A stretch of DNA of 64,000 nucleotides from Galerina marginata (lineage: Eukaryota; Basidiomycota; Agaricomycetes; Agaricales; Galerinaceae). Positions 20,301-32,787 of this stretch are shown here, one piece after another (the first letter of the stretch is position 1; every line of letters starts with the position of its first letter). The stretch spans positions 310,001-374,000 of the forward strand of contig JAECYW010000004.1 of assembly GCA_023014335.1 (NCBI GenBank), given 5' to 3'. Position numbers and translations under genes: made by a program. The notes below the pieces were generated by a model. It made no database searches. It saw only the letters and a list, made by a program, of their open reading frames with translations, and had not been told where the DNA came from.

Positions 20301-22373
20301 GCCAAAGAGCATTTCCACAGGCACTGTCTTTCTCATTTCCTATCACGAACCTCACGTAGAATTTACCCGCAACACTGGTGTGCGTCAGTGCCAACACACC
20401 AGGCTCATCTTACCCAATCTCAAGCTGGAGAAGGGTGAGCGGAAACTTTGGAGCACTCGCGCAGCTGTGAGCTCTTGATTGTACTCTTTACATGGCTCAT
20501 CCTTTCATCCTTCTTTGCACTTATGCTGACTTCAAATTCTTGCCACTAAGCCGCTAGGCTTGAACTCGAGGTGAACCATTCCCCCTTTTTGTACCTTGTT
20601 CTCGTAAGCTTAGACGCATTAGTTATTACTCGAATTTGTGCTTGCATGGATAGCACAGTCCAAGCATGCGAGATTCGTGAACTCCCCGACCTTCGGGGGA
20701 TGTCCATCTGAATGGGGTCCAACTTCACGAATTTGAAGCACCCGTCACTTTGGTGTGTGTTTTTTCGTCTTCTCCTCCGTTTTCTGTTCCTGATGCCATT
20801 TTTCTCCCATTTTTAGATTGCAGAATGACCACGACAAATTCTACTTAAGGTCCAAGATGGAGAAGAGACTACCTGTACCTTCCGTACGGGAGTCCAACCC
20901 CGAGAACATGGATGAGACAAGAAAAGAATCGTCCGCTTGTGGCCTGTTCTGGTACGCTCAGAACCTCTCCGTCATGCTCTAATCCATGCTTATCATGTAT
21001 GATACAGCGCCTTAACCTTGGAGACGCTGATGATTCCATGACGCCGTGTACGATTTTTTCGATTAGCTCCGAGTACAGAGAGACGAAGAACGCGTCCGCT
21101 GTGGCGAGTAAAGCGTCGTATCGCGTTTGGGGCTTCAGATATTGTTTCCCCTGGCCATCGAATTGAAGGCGTTGGGTGTGGCAATCAATTTAAACGACTG
21201 TATTCTCGCGTCTGAGTCTGGATGAGCGGTTATATTGGTAAATGGTGCCTTTTTAGGTCATTTTCTTTCCTGATCTCAGTTTTGTTTCAATCCAGGACGA
21301 TGACGATGGCTACGGCGAACAAGATTCAAGGGGTTGAGTGCCAAATTCCAAATTTCAGATAGAGGATTACTTCCTTCGTGTAAGCTCGAGTCGCTCAGGC
21401 CCTATCCGTTCGTGTACTCATCGGCCCCTCAGCTCCAAAATCAATATTTGAAAACTCGCTGATGAAGCAGCCTGCTTTGATTGCCGTAAAAAAAAAAATT
21501 CAGCAGAGCATGTCATCATCGATACCTTCCTGCTCAAGCAGCTCCGGCAGCACATAATTCTATAAACCATATTAACATCTCCGACCCGCTCCTACGTGCA
21601 CCCGACATACAGGATTGGCATTCAGGTCGCTGAGGCTCTCAAACGGCGTGTGTGTTGGCGGATGTCGGACAGCTGGTCGCTGGCGGCGAATGGAGAACAT
21701 GGCCCACAGCAAGCTCTTTCCAACCCCTGCCACTTCAACTTACTAATGACACGGCGCATCATTCAATTTCAATTGAGGACGTCATCAAATACTTAAGCCG
21801 ATTCCTGCGTCATCATCGACTTCATTGCAAGCAGTCGACGACCAATGCCATGAATCCCTTCAAGTATGGGTCTTGACCGCCGCAGGCATTTCCCACCTAA
21901 CCACGAATACAAGCAGAGGTCTTTACCTTCAGCCTCCACAACGCGGGTGCTGGTCCACGTCGATTCTATCCTGGGCACCTATCCACGCCTTTGCCATCAT
22001 GATGTCATCTAACATGACAGGCCTCACGGTGCATGTGCAGCTGGCCTTTGACCGTTCGAGTTCCTCTAAAGCTCTATCTGTGGCTCCACTCTCTTGGCTC
22101 CTGCCTGACAGTTGAGACCGATCACCGATCGGGAGAAGCTTTGCCTACCTGTTGGCATTACGCGCTACAGTAAGTACTTATGAATAAACGAACAGAAATG
22201 GGGTTGTGAATTATGGGCCAGTGGCATAAGGAAGGAACGTGGTAGCCAAGCCTTAGCTATTTATTCTATTGGGTGACGAGCGGCCGTCATGTCCTGAATT
22301 CTTGCGCTTTATCACCAGCCTTAAACATTCTGGACGTGTTCGTGTTGGGTCTCTGAAACCACCACGAGCTCCC
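20301..22373. other. Intergenic stretch upstream of the GT15 gene
   Basis: No gene is supported. Bases 21,600-21,700 resemble 1-75 of the window, so a further piece of the left-hand duplicated region may lie here. The last part must hold the promoter of the mannosyltransferase gene. Confidence 0.45.
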
Positions 22374-24000
22374 ATGACTCTGTTCTTCTCGAATCCTAGG
22401 ATCCGCATCGTTCTCTGCAGCATACTCCTCATCTTCTTACTTGGCTTTTGGGCAACACTTTCCGGGCGCGACTATAGTGGTTATCTTCCTAGGAAAATTC
22501 GACAATCAAATGCAGTGATACTCATTCTCCTAGCGCCATCTCGTATTACGCAGGCACTGTTGACGCTTCAGAACATTGAAGATCGGTTCAATAGCCGGCT
22601 GAAATATCCAATTGTCTTGTTTACAGCTGAAGACGAAGCCCAGTCTATCACGGACGAAGTCAGAGCAAAGGCAAGTTGAATCACGAAGGGACGAGTGACA
22701 TTCGGTGTGTGTCGTCATAATTCCTTGCAAGCGCCGCTGAACAGTTCGCAGCCACGACGACGAAGGAGTCTTGGGAAGTTCCTTCGTGGATGGATGAAGA
22801 GCGGGTCAAGAGCTCCATAAGCACCATTGGGTATATTTATACCGCGATAACCAGTCTTTAGGTAGTTAACCCGGGTCCAGGTTTTCATCTAGCTATCGAG
22901 CGATGTGTCGATTCTACTCAGGTGAGGATATGGTTGCTAGCAGGAGGAATCGTTGCCTAATTTGGCGACATTACAGGCTTTTTTTGGAAACATCCAGCGC
23001 TCGCATCATTCGAGTGGCTCTGGCGGCTCGACTCTGACATCCACTTCCATTGTGATTTAGTAAGTAATGGACCCGCCCACGCGTTATCGCTGAGAATGAT
23101 CTCCTTATATAAACCAGCCTTACGATCCGATTGAAAGATTAATCGAGAACAAATCTCTATACGGTATGTCGTCACTCTACAGAATAAAGACATTTGGTCT
23201 AATAATACCTTGTGCTACAAGGGTTTGTACAGGTTACATACGACCCAGTATGGGTTCAAGCCAGCCTCGCCTCCAATGTGTCGAAGTTCCTATACGAAAA
23301 TCGACACATTATACCTCAAGATGCAAATCAGCGGTTCGTTTGGAAAGGCGATGAAGGAGTCGCCAAAGCCATGGCAGGAACGGCTACCAATGACGACTGG
23401 ACTGGCGCGTGTATGTATGTGAGTATATTTTCATTTTTTATGCTCGGTGCATTCCCTGGAAACCTCATTTTCCAATTATCAGGACAACTTCGAAATATCC
23501 CACCGCAGTGTATGGGAGAACACGATTTACACGAAGTTCTTTGCTTACCTTGAAAAAGCCGGAGGTCAGATAATTGTATTATCTACTCCCGCCAGGTTAT
23601 TAACTCAAGGCGCTCTAGGATTCTTCTACGAACGATGGGGAGACGCACCTGTTCATTCCTATGGACTTGCTATGTCATTAAGGAGAGATCAGGCGCTTCA
23701 ATTCACCGATATAGGGTATGTATTATTGCTCGTTCTGCGTTTCCGGTCGATAATCTTTTCTCTTCAGCTACCAACACCAAGGATGGCCATATGAATGTCC
23801 ACAGCTTGACCGTTGTGCATGTGTGCGGGAAGGAAACTCCCGTGGTAAGCCTTCTTTTCTTCGCTTCATGAAAGGTCACTGAACCGATATTCACTTCCAG
23901 ACTTTGATGACAATGCACAAGTGTACGTATGGTTTCTCGATTTATTCAGATATCTGTTCATTCTAACTGCCCACGTCACAGATGGTTTAACCCTCGATAG
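22374..24000 (+). CDS. GT15 alpha-1,2-mannosyltransferase (KRE2/MNT1-like)
   Basis: A type II Golgi enzyme that adds mannose from GDP-mannose to protein-linked glycans. The N terminus has a short cytoplasmic part and one membrane anchor (IVLCSILLIFLLGFWATL). The luminal domain shows the family motifs in order: IEDRFNSRLKYPIVLF, MCRFYSGFFWKHP, WLWRLDSDIHFHCDL, DDWTGACMY, DNFEIS (matching the conserved NFEI site), FYERWGDAPVHSYGLA and DIGY, ending VWFNPR at TAG 23998-24000. About eight exons. The first intron begins GCAAGT after AAG at about 22,674 and ends CTGAACAG, so it is a GC-AG intron; other introns are GT-AG. I start at the ATG at 22374, next to the anchor; an in-frame ATG at 22269 would add 35 residues. 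Length near 375 residues fits the family (about 390-450). Confidence 0.88.
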
Positions 24001-25369
24001 ACGGGATTGATCAACGCTCGTTCGTTGATTTTATCGATCTGTTCTAATTAGAAACACGCATTGAGGAGGGTCGAGACGTATTAAAAACGAGTGTGCTACC
24101 TTCCTCTTTGAACTAATTTACGAGATACTTTGAACAATCTAGAAGTTACTAAGGCATTTTTTGGTTTTCCCTCAGCTCGTGCAGTTTCTATTTTCAGGCC
24201 TGGTTAATCTACCAAATTTGCATTTGCCCTTACGGCCTCAAAGGCATACATAGTCTTCCTCCAAGATAGGTTCCCATCCCCGCAAGCATGATAGTCTCTT
24301 GCAGATCTGTGAAATGTATACTTGCACGTATCGGCGATGACTCTCGAGAATCGGAGAATGACTTTCTTTTCCCTTATTTATACCCAATCAGTGGTGCTTC
24401 CGGTTCTTGTTTCCGCGCCAATTGAACCAATTTAATTTGAATTTAATACGCGACAATGAAATCTACATCGAACTCAAGGAGGTTTGAATACATTGAAGAG
24501 ATATCGAGGACTGGGAGTAGCGGGTGAGTTGATTATGGCATGGTTTGACCACTGGATAGCAAACGCGAATTTTCAAGTGGTCGGTACAGGGAGTCAAGCG
24601 AGTTGCGGGCCGAAAGTTTGGAGTTGTTGACCGAAGGCCCGGGGGCTCGTCGTTGTCAGTAACCATCACCATCGCCGTGATCAACGACAGCGACAGCGAC
24701 GAGCTCTCTAACTTTTGTCATCTTTCTTTGGGAGGCCACTACACTCCGCGTATCTCCTTCGACACATGAACACTCGGACTTAAGTATGCATGCCATAAGA
24801 CGTGGCTTCCTCTTTGCAACTCTGACTAGGGATCTTCGCTATACATCTTCGAGCGGTATTCAAGAAATTTGGAACCAGGGCTTTGCTGTCATGCTAACGA
24901 CTACCGGCTTTGGGCTTTGCCATAGATCTAGACTGTAAATGGACCTGTTAGCTTGGTTCGCCGATATTGGATGAACAGGTGCAGGCGTAAACGATGGCGT
25001 CAGTGAGGCGTTGTATCTTTGGCTTGTTCTGCCTCTTCACTACCACTAGCCAGGCGACTTGAGGTTCGAGTGGGAGAAAATACGGGTAATTATCCTGAGG
25101 CTGTACTTGTTACATTCTCCTTATATCACTATGTACTGACCTCCAGGACTGGACCCACGTCGAGTATGGTTAGTTACAATTTAGACGATGTCCGTTGATA
25201 GCCTATTGTTGCCATCGACGTACAGCATTGGAGTTTTCCTGAGGCAGTGAAAGCTGTGTTCTGACCAACTATATATTGACTCTGAGTCCGCTGGTATTTC
25301 TTGTCACTTTTCTACGACTTTTATTGCAAACTCAGGGCATCGACTCGAGGCTGGGACCTTCGACGGTAA
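24001..25369. other. Intergenic stretch; no gene seen
   Basis: Only short open frames without domains. The left part is the 3' region of the GT15 gene and the right part precedes the orphan gene at 25.4 kb. Confidence 0.5.
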
Positions 25370-26445
25370 ATGGCCTCATTTCGCGGATCCCATACGCGTT
25401 ACAAACCTCCAGACAAACCTCGATTGCACGGAGATACACCGCCAGTGGTTATAGAGCCTGAAGAAACAATCATCCATCTTCAAACTCTGCAGGAGATTCT
25501 CAATCTCGCTGTAGTAGTGGCCTCTGGCCCGAGCAGCCCGAGCCTTCAATTAGATTAGATAGAGTAGATCGCATCAGCGGCACCTTGCCCGCAACGCTAT
25601 ATTGCGCGGCTGCTCGACGAGCTATCCGAGCCTTGCCAGACCCGAGCTGCCAGGGTAGGTCTGATAGGCCTATCCCATCGCTCGAGAAATCGATCGAGTG
25701 GCAGAGGTTTACTTTCCCATATATTTCGTTGTGGCCATAGTCTGACTTATTAATTATACATTGTAGGGAGATGAGAGGAGGTTGAATGCTTGGCGGCAGA
25801 CATCCGAGGTCTCACGATGGGTCTGGGGCGAAGTAGGATCTCTTCCAATTACTGTTGCACCATCCCTGGCGAGTTGTTTAGGAGCTTATCAATCGTGAGT
25901 TTCATTATGGTACGATCAACAAGATTGCTGGCTTAATCTCTGTTCTTCGTAGCCTATTACAAGCGATTTGGACGCATTTGGAAAATGATACCATGGATCC
26001 TAGAGTCGAAAAATGGCTAAATTCGCAGATCGACGAATTTGTTAATGAATTCAATGTTTGTGGTGTTTACTGTTTCATGGTCAAAGTTAGGCGAGTAACC
26101 GCAACTTGTCTTCCAGGCTAAACTAGCCATGACTCGATCCACGGTGCCCCATCACGAGCACATTGCAGGGCCAAGTAAGTTGTCTATCCCTCATGTCACT
26201 GAGTATTTCGTTCAAAATTATAACCATCACATAATAGGTTTTTTTCCAAATGCACAAAACCTCCTTATCACGGGAGGCAATTTCATAAGTCACTCGCAGG
26301 ATATTACCGGGCTGCAAAAGTCATCTGTACGTCTCCTTATTTCGACTCGCCTTGCTTTCCCGAACACGAATTGACCAATTTCTATGAATCTCAGGACAAG
26401 ATGCTCCGAGTCGTTTATTTTCAAACCGCCGTTTTATTTTACTGA
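25370..26445 (+). CDS. Orphan helical protein with short motif near its C terminus
   Basis: Exons 2-6 are well supported by matched phases: 25767-25894, 25953-26055, 26117-26174, 26238-26326 and 26395-26445, with stop TGA at 26443-26445. The product includes helical-looking stretches (RRLNAWRQTSEVSRWVWGEV, then AYQSLLQAIWTHLEN and KWLNSQIDEFVNEFNAKL). These are followed by a short beta-type motif (NAQNLLITGGNFISH), and the protein ends KMLRVVYFQTAVLFY. Exon 1 is less sure: an ATG at 25370 opens MASFRGSHTRYKPPDKP..., running into a short repeat (25514-25677) that probably lies in the first intron or disrupts it. The motif matches ones in the NACHT protein at 39.5 kb and the orphan gene at 41.5 kb. 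No known domain is recognised. The layout, helical region then C-terminal motif, is like HET-S-type effectors, but that is analogy only. Confidence 0.6.
25514..25677. repeat. Short interspersed repeat, copy 1 (ATTAGATTAGATAGA family)
   Basis: It starts GTAGTGGCCTCTGGCCCGAGC, simplified here to the shared core CTCTGGCCCGAGC. It contains GCCCGAGCC, ATTAGATTAGATAGA, CTGCTCGACG and CCAGAC, and ends GATAGGCCTATCCCA. The same words occur in the same order at 63,146-63,364. No coding capacity. It falls at the 3' edge of the predicted first exon of the orphan gene. Confidence 0.6.
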
Positions 26446-27350
26446 GCAGGTCACTTGATATTCGGAACTTATGAAGTTGCGCCCAAAGTCGACCCGCGTA
26501 GCCTCCCCTGCCTGGTCCGCTTTGCACGCGCAGCTCGAAGTTTGTCGGATGGATGTTCTGATGTGTTCCTGCTGGGTTTAAACGTGTGGTATTCAGTCAC
26601 ATTTTTTCTCGTGTTTTCTCGCACCTCTAGGAGTTCTTGGGAGGATAGCACTCTTCGTTCTTAAGTCTTGACGCCACTTTGACGCGGTCAGACAGCGTCT
26701 CTTTGAAAGAGACCGGATTCGTCTTTGGAAACTTACCTTCGATCCCATGCCTTTGACGTGCCCTCACCAACTTATTTGTGTTTGATACATTCTTATCCAG
26801 TCTATGCTCGTCTTTACTCAATTAGCAGTCGAATAAACAGAAATGTATCGAAGTTCAATTTATTCCACCGCATACATAAGGAACCCATGTTGAAGTGATA
26901 ATGAATATTGTCTCTCTTTGGCGGAGGCGACTGAACGGTTTGCGGAATTGATTGAGCATGAGTAAGTAGAGCAATATTTATTCAGCAGGTGTCACAGCTG
27001 TAAATAATAGGCAGACAACTGTCGATGAAAGATCGAGAGAAATGTTAAATCTGAGGTACATTGCGCCATCTGCACGGGATGCGACTCTGGACTTGTTCAA
27101 AGGGCAAATGCTTCTTTTATTGACATACTCACTGTAACACATGGAATAAGTCCAGCAGTATCAAAATGGCTCTTTAGATCCAGAGGTAATATCTGTTCAC
27201 ATGTTATCGAAGGAGGCACGTAACTTGATAGGTTCAATCCTGCTTTTGGTGAAACGATTGAATGATGTAGAATCTGTAACGAGAATCCACGTCTTGTTTT
27301 CGCCGTAGATTATATCCTGCGCTTCTATCTTTACGCTCGGTCGAGCAATA
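26446..27350. other. Intergenic stretch; no gene seen
   Basis: No supported gene. It lies between the convergent 3' ends of the orphan genes at 25.4 and 28.2 kb. Confidence 0.5.
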
Positions 27351-28156
27351 TTATACTTGCTTTCGAAATAAGAAGCAGCTATCGTTCGGCAGTCCTGCGT
27401 AACGCAAACACATAATCCTAAGACCTAACAGTAAAACGAAGGCAGCTGAATATCTTGCCTCAAGGGTGCTTGCCGTAACCATGACATGTGTTTCTGGTCT
27501 CCAGCCTGAATCTTCGTTCTTGGTTGCATTCGCGTACGTGATATAAAACAATTTTGGACTTGGAGGGGTTTGCGAGCGGGCGTGATCCCAAGCAACCTAA
27601 GAATGAAATTCATACGGTGAGGAGCAAAGAAGAATACTGGCTTGCGAATACCTTCGGTACATAGGGGAAATCATCCATTTTTGACCCATTGATAAATACA
27701 CCTATTTCTTTCCCTGGGGGTACCACCGATTTCCATTCATTAGCAGGTATTCGAACCCACTGGGTGCGATTGTTATATGACACCTCCAGTGGCAACCCAA
27801 GTGCAATATCCTGCACATTGGAAGGAAGAAGGTCTTTGAAGGCCGACTTAGCAGCGTCGACGGCAGCCTAAATGTCAGACTAATATCAGTGACTGGGAAT
27901 GAAGGACTGCTCCAGAAACTGGATCCGCACCTCGAAAGACTCTGGGAAACGAACCACTGAACGAGGATATAATCCCGTTTTCCCTTCCAAGCAGAGTGTC
28001 AGGATGACTGTGTACCTTGCTGGGAAGTACAATTAGGTCGAGTTCTGCTAGAAACTCGCAGGCTAGCAAGATTATACGATCTCATCTCATACCTGAACTT
28101 GATGGACCACCAATATCGTCACCAAACTCGCCATCGTAGCTTTCGTCTAGATCCAT
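27351..28156 (-). CDS. Orphan protein, several exons, structure partly resolved
   Basis: The start ATG at 28154-28156 opens an acidic N terminus (MDLDESYDGEFGDDIGG). A well-behaved exon (27664-27871) encodes AAVDAAKSAFKDLLPSNVQD, then VSYNNRTQWVRIPANEW and ...FPYVPK. A 55-nt intron (GTATTC...CTTAG) leads to VAWDHARSQTPPSPKLFYIT and DSGWRPETHVMV. The 3' end is uncertain; the last frame stays open to 27351. The joins between the N-terminal exons could not be phased with certainty. I do not recognise the family; compact, non-secreted, no membrane segment. Confidence 0.45.
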
Positions 28157-29511
28157 GAGTCTGGTTGTAGTTCACAGTGCTCAGTCCAGTGTCTGAAATT
28201 TAGGGACTTCAACGCAGTCAGAAGGAAAGAGTGATTGCACGACGCACTTTATATATTTTCGGTTGGTGGGAGAAGGACTGCGCGCAGGTGGACGTCGTCC
28301 GACTCTCACGTCCAAATTCAGCTGAACCTGGACCAGAACCAGCATGGGAACTTTCGGATCACAATTGCTCCGGCACGGGCCGGCAGTTTGTTGATCAATC
28401 GTCCCTGGAAAAATTACGGAGGACCACCACTCGCAACCTCCAACGTCTTTTCTTAAATTCTTTAACCTCGCGCACATCTACAACCGTGTTTTCTGGAAAT
28501 AAAAGCACCGATGTCTTGTTACCATGAAGCACGACACCCTATGAGTCTATTTCTCCAACATTTCTTCTTGTCTCGCCGACCCTGATATCTTGACACCATT
28601 CTCTTAAGCTCAAACTCGAGCTGAGACTCGACGAAAACAAACGCAGACGCGAGTGCGTACTATGACTACTTCAAATGCTGGGATTGCAACTCCATTCATT
28701 GGTCCTCGATTGAATCCACGTTCGCGAGATGTGGTACTGGCATTGCATGTTCTCTTCGCTTCCTTTTCTGATTGGCATTCTAATTGTGCCTTTTAGTTCG
28801 AGTTCCAAGCACGAGTACGAGCACGAAAATTGCTCTCCCTCCCTAACAGGTACGCTAACATATCTCGCAACGCAATTGTTATACTCAACTTCAACTTAAT
28901 GCTAGACCCAGTACCGCTGCTCATGAGCATTGCGGTCCGAATTGAAGTCTAATGGCAGCAGCGCAGGCTCCATTTTTTCACCTCTAAACCAAAGGAGCTG
29001 AACTTCCCCTCGTCACCGTTTTGTCAGATCTCATGACGGTTTTTTTTTGGTTTAGGGCGTGAGTTTGAGGCAGTGGGTCAGCCTTACAACGAGGTAAGCC
29101 AAATTATCGCAATTTTTAAACACTTCTTGTGCTTATTATGCTATCACGTTTTAAAGTCAGTGAATTGGAAGTGGAAGACTCCTTTGGGGGGACTTGAGGT
29201 TCATTGTTATTTCAGTCCGAATATTATGCATCCCACGTCCACAGCCTCAGGCATACCCGTATCGCGCGTATCGTGCCTCTATTCATCACCTCAGCATTTG
29301 CCTTCGAAGCACGTTCAAAACCCTCTCTCCGAATCCCACCCAGGCTCTGCGGCTAGCGGGATTCGTGCTATTTTATTTTATCGCCGCCATAAATGCAAAT
29401 AAATTCGCATTGTCGTAGAATGTCCATAATCAATCATTACTAGAATGAAAAAGTTTGAAAGAATAGAAAATGCCTTCGAAAAGAAAGAAGAAATTGTTTC
29501 GAAGTTCAAAC
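28157..29511. other. Intergenic stretch with one possible small gene
   Basis: Apart from the small split frame at 28,662-28,945, no coding region is supported. The right end is the 3' region of the GH127-like gene. Confidence 0.45.
28662..28945 (+). CDS. Possible small split gene, 53 residues
   Basis: An ATG at 28662 opens MTTSNAGIATPFIGPRL... Two plausible introns of about 68 nt (GTGGTA...TTTTAG) and 57 nt (GTACGC...TGCTAG) join in phase to FEFQARVRARKLLSLP and PSTAAHEHCGPN, ending in TGA at 28943-28945. The C-terminal part is Arg-rich. No family is recognised; it could equally be a fragment or chance frame. Confidence 0.25.
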
Positions 29512-32500
29512 TTATTTCGACTTGAAAACGGGGAATTCTCCAATGCGCAACTTGGTCGCCTATTAAGTACAGATCAACTCAACATCTTACCATGTAAAGA
29601 TGCGAAACTCACGCCATAAGGGGACAGCCTAATAGTCGTCTGAGCTCCTGTGCAATTGGGGTTTGTTGGAGGAGACGAAACAAAGGTATCTCCAGCTTTA
29701 GACCAAGAAATCGGACATGCCGTGACACTAATCGTCATCGGAGGCTTGCCGGTATCGAAAATAGGAGATGGAAGGGCGGGGGCAGGGGTTCCTGGGTTAA
29801 ACTTCAAGGTTGATAGATCGATGGCGTACTGCCAGTTGACCGTGGAGTCGAATTCAAGGTCTACTGCCAGTGGCTGTAAACGATTTTGAGCCAAAACTGT
29901 TTGGTTCCGCGCAACTGGAATCGCAGGCAGTTAGGTAAACAAAACAGGAATAGGAGTGGAAAGCAATACTGACTGTCGAAGGCGTAATGTAATGGCCCAC
30001 GATGAACTGCTATGGATCCGTGAGGCCTTGATTCTGGAAAACGCATCCCAATTTATCAGCTCTGCAAATATTAATTCGAAGCTTTTGTTCCACAAACCAG
30101 TAGTTATAGGAGCTGGCAAGTTAAGAACAAATTTAGTTGTTCCTGCTTTGGCGGCGACGGCCTGCAAACCGTTTACCGGATTGACGGGTTGGGCAGCGGC
30201 GCCGTTAATCGCGATTGTTCCGCCAACAACCCAGCTAGGAATGCGGACGTAGTATGTTAAAGGCTTAGTTGCGGTTATGGTCGTAGAAAGTACATCGCTG
30301 AAAGGATACTGAGTATCGACCGTCACTTTTACCTGATTACCTGATATACATAAAAAGCATTATCGTCAAAAAGCGCTCATAAATAGCAAGGAAAAGAGGC
30401 TTACTAGAGGCCAAAGTGGTTTTAGTCTCGAATGGGCCTAAGTATATGTTGACAAGGGAAGTTTTGTTTGGCGTCGTAACAAATGCATTTGTAACGAACT
30501 TCGGCCATCCTTGGGGATGATTGACCGTGCAACAACTAGGCAATAGAGGTAAGAATGCGGCGATTTCGAGGCAATGGATTACGAACGGGTAGTTTGGTTC
30601 AAGACCGAAAACATTAGAATATGCACTGAATGAGGGAATGATTTAGTTCGCTTGGGAACGTGTCGCAGCTGGTCTGCATACCCATCATTCGGGAATGGAT
30701 TCCTAGAAGGGAAATTAGGCCTAGTCCAATCGAAAATGGCAATACTCACGGATTCATATTCTTCGCAGCAATTTGGTTTTGCTGCTGTAAATATTGCCTG
30801 GACCACATATCTGCCAGACAAGGTTCCGTATCTTCCATCACAGATACAGTAGAATCAAGGCTTACCCCCAGTCAAAGTTGCGGGTAGCGCGTTGTAAGCG
30901 ATTCGTTCAACCTAGATACGACGATAACGAGGAATTGGAATGTCGAGATATCAAGTACTTACTCGATCTGCGAATTTTGGGTCTCCAATAACCTGATATA
31001 AATACGATCCACTATCGAGCGCCGGTCAGCAACTGCGATATTCATAGATATGAAGTGAGTGACTAACGAGAACATGGTTTCCTGAAGCGAACAATTAGTG
31101 AAAATCAGTTATTTTAGCCGATTTACAAGAAGACTTACCACAACTAAGCAAAGTTCCGTTCTGGAGAAGAGGCCAAAATAAGCACCAAAATGTGAGGCGA
31201 AATCTATGACGTACCCGCGAACAGCCTCTAAACCGGCTAAATATTCATCAGCGGCGTAGATACCGGAGGGACGACCATGGTATTGGAATAACAAATCCCA
31301 GCCTTGACTTGCGACATCAAGATCTTTCAAAAGTAATTTCAAAATAAGTTGAAACGATCGGAAATTGTTACTGACCGGATTGGTTATGGGTGAAGCGGTA
31401 AGTCGATGGTAGAGCCTTAAGCCCCTCTGCCATGTTTACCCCATGCCACTGAATGGAAATGAACGAAAATTATCCCTGTTGAAGTCTGAAGAGCCTACCG
31501 TCAAAGGCAGGTTGAATGGGTTCTATTCCGAATAATGTTATGAGGGCAAGAGAAATATGGCAAGGAAATGAGTTACTGGGGTGTGTTCAACTGCAACCCG
31601 CGTGAATGAGATTGTCCCTTGTCATGAAGTTTGAAGACCAACCTGCAGTCGTTGGGAAATACTTCAAAGACACGTTAAATAATTCCTTCACCATGAAAGA
31701 AGACAACTTTCGAAAGTTTACCTGTGGACTGAAAACTTTCTCCCAGGGAACGCCGGTATATTTCAGTTGCTTCATGGTGTCAATGAGCAGTGCCTCGTTC
31801 CCGTTGGGATAGAAATCATACAACCTGCGAAAATGCTGTTGAGGACGGCCTTCACGGATTGACCTGCAAACCTACCACTGCAAGGTCATGACAAAATCTT
31901 CCCATCGGGTCTGAGTCCACGCTTCAACGCCTTGGCCAGCGTGCAGCATAGAGTTAGCCAGAGCAACGAATTTATGCAGAGCAGTGACCACTTGGTCGGT
32001 GAGGGTTGGATCATGTTCTACCATTTGAATCGCGCCAAACATAAATGGATACCTGCATGTTCGTAAGCGACGAGAAGAAAGATCAATGAAATATTTGAAC
32101 GAACCTTCCCCACAAATAGCGGGGCTTCGTGGTGTTAACCTCTGGTCCCAACCAGCCTGTAGAATCCTGGTGGGTAAGAACGTACGAAAGAAAGGCTGAA
32201 GTCTTCGCGTTGATAGCTGAATTGTTGACCAGAACACCGTTAGGCACCATCGCATTCTACATGAACCATCGCTACTGTTATGACGGGTTGCGTTAAAGAA
32301 GTAAATTTACGTGCAAACCAATAGCTCCCGGCTATTTCATTCTTCAGTACGCAAAGTCGTATATTCAAAATGGTCGAATTCACCTTCTTCGAGGTTTGAG
32401 TAATAGGAGTTGCCTCCAACCCAATCGGTTTGGGCAACACTTAACATTGTATCCCGTCAGCTCGAATAGAACGTCGAAACAGTGTACCCACTAGTTGTAA

Positions 32501-32787
32501 AACTCATGCTCATGGCCCGCGAGGCCATTCGTCTGTACTTTGAGCTACAGGGGAACATTATTCTGGCTGTGGCGTCAAATACATGATCAAGAGAACAAAC
32601 CTGGTCCATAAGCCATCCAGACGGCATGACCGTCCCGAGAGGCAGATTAACATATTTCATGGGTGCGACTAGATTAACATGGAAGTGAGTGTTCAAGTCG
32701 AAATACCATGAGAAGGCGATGAAACGTACGCCCAGTCTGAGCCCATACTGAACCTAGGATCGACAGTAAAGTCAGAATCACTTTCAT
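29512..32787 (-). CDS. Secreted GH127-type (DUF1680) beta-L-arabinofuranosidase-like protein
   Basis: Predicted to cleave beta-linked L-arabinofuranose from plant cell-wall glycans outside the cell. The first exon encodes a signal peptide (MKVILTLLSILGSVWAQTG) from the ATG at 32785-32787. After an intron it continues LAPMKYVNLPLGTVMPSGWL. Family features follow in order: VLVNNSAINAKTSAFLSYVL, RYPFMFGAIQMVEHDP, NGNEALLIDTM, WHGVNMAEGLKA, an ELC motif near 31,160 and the YPCCTVNHPQGWPKF motif near 30,520. In characterised GH127 enzymes the ELC and CC cysteines and glutamate bind zinc and include the nucleophile. The beta-rich C-terminal region (YYVRIPSWV) ends IRLSPYGATKLRIGEFPVF and stops at TAA 29512-29514. 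About 15 short introns. Length, near 640-680 residues, fits the family. No frame break was seen in the parts read. Confidence 0.8.

Noticed and set aside
27740..27770. Another GGTTCGAA word as a tRNA
   Set aside because: It lies in a coding exon and no cloverleaf can be drawn.
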